Shown here piece after piece: positions 46,212-51,589 of a DNA stretch of 51,589 nt. Positions within the stretch are counted from its first letter, which is position 1. Every line of letters begins with the position of its first letter. The translations under genes and the position numbers were made by a program. Source of the stretch: Pseudomonadota bacterium (GTDB taxonomy: Bacteria > Pseudomonadota > Gammaproteobacteria > Steroidobacterales > Steroidobacteraceae). Where the stretch lies: contig JAEZCN010000189.1 in NCBI GenBank assembly GCA_023433515.1, positions 1 through 51,589 of the forward strand, written 5' to 3'. The notes under the pieces were generated by a model, which ran no database searches, was not told where the DNA came from, and was given only the letters and a program-made list of their open reading frames with translations.

Positions 46212-49200
46212 ATGAAGCTGAACTACCTACCGCACGCAGCAATGCGTGCGTCGCGTCTCCTGTCCTGTGTCGCGCTCATCGCGTGCGCGGGAGTGCTCGC
46301 GACGTATTTCCTCGAGAAGGATGCGTGGCGCACCGTCACCGTCGCGGTTCTGCTGCCGTTTTCGGCGACGTGTGTCAGCCTTCTCGCACTTTCCGCGCTG
46401 CTGGTCAGCCTGCCATTTCGCGCGTGGCACGCGGTCGGCCAGTCACTCGCCGCAATCGCGGGCCTCATCGCCCTGTCCGCGACTCCACTTTTCTCGCCGC
46501 TGCAACACTGGCTACCGACGTGGCCGAGCGCCCACCTCATCGCCGGCGCGACGATCATGATGTTCACCGCGAGCGCGGTCGCGCTGATCACCAGCCCCAT
46601 GCGCGGACCGAGAGCGGCGCACGTGTTCGCGGCCGCCGCGGGACTCGGCCTGCTGCTCGCGGCGACGTCGCTCATCGGCTTCGTGCTCGGCAGCGGCGCG
46701 CTCGCGAGCCTCGGCATCGATCGCATTCCACAGCCGGCCACCAGCGCGCTGATCGCGGTGTTGCTGATCGCGACGCTGGCACAGCGCGGCGATGCCGGCT
46801 GGCTCTCCGTGCTGCTCGGCCCGTCGGCCGCGGGTAGTTCGGCCCGCGGCATCATCGTCTGGACGATCATCGCGCCCCTTGCGCTGGCGCTGCTCGCGCT
46901 CGCCGGAGTGCGTGCCGGCTACTACTCGCTGCATTTCGCGTTCGCGCTGCTCGCCGCCGCGATGTGCTGCGGTCTCACGCTGCTCGTGTTGTGGAACGCC
47001 GCGCGCGTCGAGCGCGCGCAGCAACGCGTCGCCGATGCGCGCGAGGCGATGCAGCTCGCCTCGAACCGGCTGCGCCTGGCGCGCTCGGCCGCGGGCCTCC
47101 AGATGTGGGAGTGGTCGCCGCAGACGCGCGAGTGGCTGTCGCTCGACGGCGAGGAGCGGCTCGATCCTTCCGACAACGAACAACTCGAGGAAGGCCTGGC
47201 GCGCGCCCTGCAGGACGGCAAGGCGGAATTCGAATTCTGTCTGCGACGTCCCAGCCGCGACGAGCAGTGGTTGCTGGCCACGTGCTGGTGCGAGCAGCGC
47301 GACGGGCGGCCTATTGTCGTAGGCATCACGGTCGACATCACGGAGAGCAAGCTCGCGGCGCTTGCGCTCGAGATCAGCGAGACGCGCCTGCAGCTTGCCG
47401 CGCGCGCCCTGCCCGGCTTCGTCTACGACTGGAACATGGCGAGCGGCAAGGTGTTGCGCACCTCCGGCATCGAGCTCGTGCTCGGCTTTCGCGGCGGCGA
47501 GATCACGCCGGTCTCGCGCTGGTGGGAGGATCTGATCCATCCGGAAGATGTGCCGCTCGCGCAGCCCGCGCGAGTCATGCGCGCCCGGGCGCCGGGCAAT
47601 CACGCCGAGAGCGTCTCCTGCGAATATCGCGTCCAGCACAAGAACGGCAGCTACGTCTGGGTGTGGGACAACTGCGTGCTCGTCCGCGACTCCGCGGGCC
47701 ACATATCCCGCGTGGTGGGCAGCGTGCTCGACATCACCGAGCGCAAGGAAGCCGAGGCTCGGCTCGCCACCAGCGAGCATCGGTTCAAGGCGGCGCTGCT
47801 CGCGACCACGGGAATCTTCTGGACCGCGACCGCAAGCGGCCGCGCGGTCGGCGAACAGACGAGCTGGAGCGCATTCACGGGACAAAGCGCCGAGGAGCTC
47901 GCCGGACTCGGCTGGACCGCGGCCGTCCACCCGGACGATCTGCAGGCGACGCTCGACGCGTGGCGGCATGCGCTCGCGACGCGCAACGACTATGTCGTCG
48001 TGCATCGGCTGCGCCGGCGCGACGGCGTCTATCGCACCTTCTCCGTGCACGCGGTGCCCGTCACGAACGAACGCGGCGAGATCATCGAGTGGGTGGGCTC
48101 GCACACGGACATCACCGAACAACGCGAGGCCCAGCAGCGCGTGCGCGAAAGCCTGCAAAGACTCGAGCTCGCGCTCGATGCCGCGAGCGTCGGCATGTGG
48201 GACTGGGACCTCGAGACCGGCCGCATGAACTGGACGCGGCAGACACATCTTATTACGGGCGTGAGCGAGGAACAGTTCTCCGGGCGTGCCCCGCAGTTCT
48301 TCGAACTGTTGCTCCCGGAGGGACGCGATCACGAAACGGCTTTCCGCAACGAGGTGCTGCGGCCGGGCGACGTCAGCGAGCTCGAATTCCAGTTCCGACG
48401 CACCGACGGCAGTGTGCGCTGGGCGCAGAATCGCGCCACGGCCATTACCGATGCCTCCGGCCGCGCGCGGCGCATCGTCGGAACGATCCGCGACATCACG
48501 CGCCGCAAGGAGCTCGAGGCAGAGCGCGAAGGCCTGCTGTCGGCCGAACGCGCGGCACGCACCGAGCTCGCGCAGGCCGCCGTGGCCAAGGACGAATTCC
48601 TGGCGACGATTTCGCACGAGCTGCGGACGCCGCTCAATGCGATCCTGGGGTGGACGACGCTGCTGCAACGGCCGAAGGTCGACCCGGCGATGCTGCGCGA
48701 CGGACTCAAGGTCATCGAGCGCAATGCCCGCGCGCAGACCCAGTTGTTAGGCGACCTGCTCGACGCGAACCAGCTCATGTCCGGCAAGCTGTCGTTGTCG
48801 TTCGAGCCGATGGATCTCAACGACGCGGTGCGCGCGACGCTCGATTCGATGCGCGTGACCGTCGCCGCGAGGCAGATCCGGATCGAGAGCCACCTGTGCG
48901 ACGGCCCGCTCGTGGTCATGGGTGACTCGGGCCGATTGCAGCAGATCGTGAGCAACCTGCTGTCGAACGCGCTCAAGTTCACGCCCCCGGACGGCACGGT
49001 GTCGATCGGCACGCGCACCGAAGCGGAGTTCGTCTGCTGCGAGATCGGCGACAACGGCGAAGGAATCTCCTCGGAGTTCCTGCCGCACATCTTCGAGAAA
49101 TTCCGGCAGGCCGACGGCGGCAGCGCGCGTCGTTACGCGGGCCTCGGGCTCGGACTCGCGATCACCAAGCAGCTGGTCGAATCGCACGGCGGCAACATCA

Positions 49201-49757
49201 CCGTCGAGAGCGAGGGCCGCGGCAAGGGTTCCAGGTTCACCGTGCGCATTCCTCGCCTGCGCGCCGAGAAGCAGGAAGGCGCGCAGGAGATCGCGGACCT
49301 GGCGGAACGCCGTTACTCGGGGCGCGTCGGCGCGAAGCCCCTCTCGGGACTGCGTATCCTCGCGGTCGACGACGAAACGGACTCGCGCGAATACCTCGAA
49401 AGACTGCTGGCCGAACAAGGCGCGGAGATCGTGAGCGTGAGCTCCGCGGCCGAGGCCATCGACGAACTATCGCCCGACACCGGCCGTTTCAACCTGCTGG
49501 TGAGCGACATCGGCATGCCGGGATCGTCCGGCTACGACCTCATCGAAACGATCCGCACACGCATGCACGTCGACGCGCGCAATCTTCCGGCCGTCGCGCT
49601 CACGGCGTTCTCGCGGCCGCAGGACGAGGCGCGCGCACTGGACAAAGGCTTCCAGAAGCACCTGGCCAAGCCCGTGCAGGTGGGTCGGCTGATCGGTGCG
49701 ATTCGCCAGCTCACCGGTCGCAACGAGAACCGTCAGCGCGCGCGGCGCCATCTCTGA
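46212..49757 (+). CDS. Membrane-bound multi-PAS hybrid histidine kinase
   Basis: 1181 residues from ATG 46212; the open frame back to 45951 crosses the divergent promoter region. Residues about 10-265 contain seven or eight membrane helices forming an integral sensor. Four PAS/PAC modules follow (for example RWWEDLIHPEDVPLAQ, GWTAAVHPDDLQATL), each closed by a PAC motif such as SVLDITERKEAEA. HisKA has ATISHELRTPLNA (His near 802), HATPase has SNLLSNALKF and DNGEGIS, and a receiver closes the protein (ILAVDDETDSREYL, acceptor in LLVSDIGMPG, lysine in LAKPVQ). It is divergent from the exopolysaccharide locus and may regulate it, although no DNA-binding partner is adjacent. Confidence 0.93.
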   Translation: MKLNYLPHAAMRASRLLSCVALIACAGVLATYFLEKDAWRTVTVAVLLPFSATCVSLLALSALLVSLPFRAWHAVGQSLAAIAGLIALSATPLFSPLQHWLPTWPSAHLIAGATIMMFTASAVALITSPMRGPRAAHVFAAAAGLGLLLAATSLIGFVLGSGALASLGIDRIPQPATSALIAVLLIATLAQRGDAGWLSVLLGPSAAGSSARGIIVWTIIAPLALALLALAGVRAGYYSLHFAFALLAAAMCCGLTLLVLWNAARVERAQQRVADAREAMQLASNRLRLARSAAGLQMWEWSPQTREWLSLDGEERLDPSDNEQLEEGLARALQDGKAEFEFCLRRPSRDEQWLLATCWCEQRDGRPIVVGITVDITESKLAALALEISETRLQLAARALPGFVYDWNMASGKVLRTSGIELVLGFRGGEITPVSRWWEDLIHPEDVPLAQPARVMRARAPGNHAESVSCEYRVQHKNGSYVWVWDNCVLVRDSAGHISRVVGSVLDITERKEAEARLATSEHRFKAALLATTGIFWTATASGRAVGEQTSWSAFTGQSAEELAGLGWTAAVHPDDLQATLDAWRHALATRNDYVVVHRLRRRDGVYRTFSVHAVPVTNERGEIIEWVGSHTDITEQREAQQRVRESLQRLELALDAASVGMWDWDLETGRMNWTRQTHLITGVSEEQFSGRAPQFFELLLPEGRDHETAFRNEVLRPGDVSELEFQFRRTDGSVRWAQNRATAITDASGRARRIVGTIRDITRRKELEAEREGLLSAERAARTELAQAAVAKDEFLATISHELRTPLNAILGWTTLLQRPKVDPAMLRDGLKVIERNARAQTQLLGDLLDANQLMSGKLSLSFEPMDLNDAVRATLDSMRVTVAARQIRIESHLCDGPLVVMGDSGRLQQIVSNLLSNALKFTPPDGTVSIGTRTEAEFVCCEIGDNGEGISSEFLPHIFEKFRQADGGSARRYAGLGLGLAITKQLVESHGGNITVESEGRGKGSRFTVRIPRLRAEKQEGAQEIADLAERRYSGRVGAKPLSGLRILAVDDETDSREYLERLLAEQGAEIVSVSSAAEAIDELSPDTGRFNLLVSDIGMPGSSGYDLIETIRTRMHVDARNLPAVALTAFSRPQDEARALDKGFQKHLAKPVQVGRLIGAIRQLTGRNENRQRARRHL

Positions 49758-49761
49758 TTCA

Positions 49762-50319
49762 TCAGGGCTGGTACTTCAGCTCGACCAGCATCTCGAGATT
49801 CTTTTCGTAACCCGCGAGCGACTCTCCCAGCGCGCGCTTGAGCTCCGGATCCTTCGTGCCCGCCATCTGCGCGCGGTACTGCCTGACCGCCGCCTGGTGG
49901 GCGGCGATCTGGCTCACGATGAAGTCGGCTCTCTTGCGATGCCCGGTCGAGCCCTGTTCGGTCGACGTCTTCCTGCGTTCGACTTCTTCGGGTATCGGCC
50001 AGTGCTTGCGCTTGGCCAGCCCCTCCATCCGGTCACGGGTCTCGTCGTATTGGCGCTCGATCACCTCCGCGGCGCTTTCGATCTGCGGGCCCAGGCCTCC
50101 GGCCGCCTGCGCGTCGAAGACGCCCTGCCGGCTCGCCTCGATCGCATTGCGGACAAAGGTGTGATCGTCGGTCGCCACGAGCGGCTGGTCGAACAGCGGA
50201 TCGGTCGGCGTGCCGTCCCGCTCGTGTCGCTCCTGCTGCGTGGGTTCACGCCGGCGCGGCAGGGTCGGTTGTCCGTTGGTATCCGCCAGCAGCAGTCCGA
50301 GTGCGAGCGATTCGAACAT
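49762..50319 (-). CDS. DUF4142-like protein
   Basis: 185 residues from ATG 50319, preceded by GGGGAGAGAGA; the frame to 50475 is not required. The N-terminal MFESLALGLLLAD is weakly hydrophobic and a poor signal peptide. The helical body contains DDHTFVRNAIEASRQGVFDA and DFIVSQIAAHQAAVRQYRAQ with a C-terminal LAGYEKNLEMLVEL, the helix pairing of DUF4142 (a ferritin-like four-helix fold), often found in stress- or envelope-related genes. Biochemical role unknown. It ends four bases from the convergent kinase gene. Confidence 0.72.
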   Translation of the reverse strand: MFESLALGLLLADTNGQPTLPRRREPTQQERHERDGTPTDPLFDQPLVATDDHTFVRNAIEASRQGVFDAQAAGGLGPQIESAAEVIERQYDETRDRMEGLAKRKHWPIPEEVERRKTSTEQGSTGHRKRADFIVSQIAAHQAAVRQYRAQMAGTKDPELKRALGESLAGYEKNLEMLVELKYQP

Positions 50320-50431
50320 GCGTCTCTCTCCCCTCTTGCAGAACGACGATATGCAGAACGACGGTATGAACGACCCGCGGCGCCCGGCCGGTTGCCGGGG
50401 ACGGCCGCGGGCCTGTCTAACTACTACGGCC

Positions 50432-50770
50432 TCAGCGGCGCAGCAGCGCCGTGACGAGGATCCCGATCGCCGCACCGGCGGCCGCGCCGTACGCGACCGA
50501 CTCCCAGGGATGATCGTGCACGTATGTGTCGGTGACCCGCGCCGCGTCGTTGGCCGCCGCGCGCGCCCGGTCGCTCGCGCTCGAAAGTTTCGTCCTGGCC
50601 TGTTCGACCGTGCGTTGCACGCGCTCGCGCACGGCGTCGTACGCGGCTCCGCCTTCGTCGCCGAGCGACTTCAGCAGTTCTTCAGCCTGCCCGACGATGC
50701 GATTCAGCTCCGCGGCGGTGGATTCCGGGCTCCGTGCACCGTTGTCGAAGGTCTTCGAATGGATGGTCAT
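50432..50770 (-). CDS. YqjD/ElaB-like (DUF883) protein, second paralogue
   Basis: 112 residues. AAELNRIVGQAEELLKSLGD matches the paralogue at 13630-13980 closely, followed by a helical region and YVHDHPWESVAYGAAAGAAI with a single C-terminal membrane helix and the basic end LLRR. It is probably a membrane-tethered stationary-phase protein that can bind ribosomes, as shown for YqjD and ElaB in E. coli. Unlike the first copy it is not followed by yqjE or yqjK. A DUF4142 gene lies 112 bases downstream on the same strand. Confidence 0.88.
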   Translation of the reverse strand: MTIHSKTFDNGARSPESTAAELNRIVGQAEELLKSLGDEGGAAYDAVRERVQRTVEQARTKLSSASDRARAAANDAARVTDTYVHDHPWESVAYGAAAGAAIGILVTALLRR

Positions 50771-51046
50771 GCCTCTCTCCTGAGTTCTGGTGGATGCGGT
50801 GGTGTGGGATCCGCAAGTTATGCCGCCAATGCCGCGACGTGTGTCAGCGTGCCGCGCCCGTGTCGGGTCAGGATGTGCTTACACCACGTCACCCTGTCGG
50901 CAATCTGCGCCGCTGGCGAATGGACTGCGCAGGTGGTGGGTTCAGGCTGACATTGCATGGGCGTTCCGTCCGCGCGCGTGACCTGGGGTGCCGGCGCAGC
51001 ATGTGCGTGGGCAATGAATTCATTCGACACGTGAGGAGATGCAATC

Positions 51047-51463
51047 GTGACCAAATCAAAAAGCTGGACTCTGATGGTGGCCGCGGCTGTGGGCGTTTTC
51101 GCCTTGGCCGGCTGCAACCAGCGCGAATCGGCCCAGGAGGCCGCGCAGGATGTGGCGGACGCGCGCCAGGATGCTCAGGAGAACGTTGCCGAGGAGCGCC
51201 GTGAAGCTGCCGGTGTCGCGACGGAAGGCATGGAAGATCGCGCCGCGGCTGAATACGACGTTGCGGTAGCGCAAGCGGATGGCCAGCGCCAGATCGCCAA
51301 GGAGCGGTGCGAGACCATGCAGGGCGAAGCGCAGCAGGCCTGCAAGGACGAGGCGGATGCGCAGTACGAGTCCGCCAAGGCACAGGCCCAGGCGCAGCTC
51401 GACAGCACGAAGCGTGCAGGCTCCGCGGAAATGGAGCAGCCGGCGACCGCTCCCACCAACTGA
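51047..51463 (+). CDS. Small alanine/glutamate-rich lipoprotein
   Basis: 138 residues from GTG 51047, with GAGGAGATGCAATC directly before it. The signal sequence ends in lipobox FALAGC. The mature part is a charged helix with heptad-like alanine spacing (ESAQEAAQDVADARQDAQEN) and two cysteines (RCETMQGEAQQACKDEAD) that may form a disulphide. It ends in a short Pro/Thr tail. It probably lies in the periplasm attached to a membrane. I do not recognise a named family; similar small lipoproteins accompany stress genes. The 276 bases before it contain no gene I can support. Confidence 0.82.
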   Translation: MTKSKSWTLMVAAAVGVFALAGCNQRESAQEAAQDVADARQDAQENVAEERREAAGVATEGMEDRAAAEYDVAVAQADGQRQIAKERCETMQGEAQQACKDEADAQYESAKAQAQAQLDSTKRAGSAEMEQPATAPTN

Positions 51464-51589
51464 AGACGCGCTGATGGGTATCGCGGCCACGATCGGGTGA
51501 TGCCCACCTGCGAGACCCCTGCGATTCTCGTGGCTGCGTAACAGGCCGCGCCGCGCCGTTGAGTAGCCGGTCGGCCGTTGAGGTGGACA

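Noticed and set aside
46512..48668. 718-codon minus-strand ORF opposite the multi-PAS kinase
   Set aside because: Antisense to clear PAS and HisKA domains; composition is dominated by Arg/Ala/His with no recognisable fold.

Overview
The window is GC-rich, densely coded bacterial chromosome with no RNA genes, phage genes, intact transposase or CRISPR array. The gene families (alpha-2-macroglobulin plus PBP1C, YqjD/E/K, a YfcG-type GST, BON and DUF1328 stress proteins, large hybrid sensor kinases, a Wza/Wzc-type exopolysaccharide locus with an AlgD-like dehydrogenase) point to a gammaproteobacterium. A Steroidobacter/Nevskia/Xanthomonad-like lineage is my best guess; this is inference from gene content, not a database result.

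Layout. 1-6.7 kb: the 3' part of an alpha-2-macroglobulin gene followed by pbpC, the classic periplasmic protease-trap/wall-repair pair. 6.7-16.9 kb: a stress-tolerance and signalling region. It holds an alpha/beta hydrolase, small basic proteins, three response regulators, an outer-membrane barrel and a superoxide dismutase. It also holds a five-gene overlapping operon (yqjD-yqjE-yqjK-ferritin-like-sensor kinase), a two-BON lipoprotein, a DUF1328 membrane peptide, a degenerate AAA protein and a YfcG-like glutathione transferase. 16.9-23.6 kb: two coupled minus-strand hybrid kinases, one with a long poly-HAMP array.

23.7-46 kb is a minus-strand exopolysaccharide locus. In transcription order it runs: GNAT acetyltransferase, glycosyltransferase, Wza-like export protein, outer-membrane barrel, Wzc-like chain-length protein, CpsD-like kinase, AlgD-like dehydrogenase, Ig-fold lipoprotein, pectate-lyase-like protein, a clear intrinsic terminator, priming sugar-phosphate transferase, Wzy-like polymerase, three glycosyltransferases, CapK-like adenylate enzyme, heparinase-fold lyase and glycogen-debranching-like glycosidase. 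Many of these genes overlap by the tetranucleotide ATGA, so they are probably translationally coupled. No Wzx flippase is visible. The dehydrogenase and two lyase-type enzymes suggest a uronic-acid-containing polymer.

46-51.6 kb: a membrane-anchored multi-PAS hybrid kinase transcribed divergently from the exopolysaccharide locus, then a DUF4142 protein, a second YqjD paralogue and a small coiled lipoprotein.

The most unusual sequence-level signals are: a 43-base REP-like palindromic element present once inside pbpC, in frame and just before the transpeptidase active site, and once between genes; a relay of two tiny overlapping ORFs leading into pbpC; a 35-bp-arm hairpin inside the exopolysaccharide locus; and the yqjDEK-ferritin-kinase operon.
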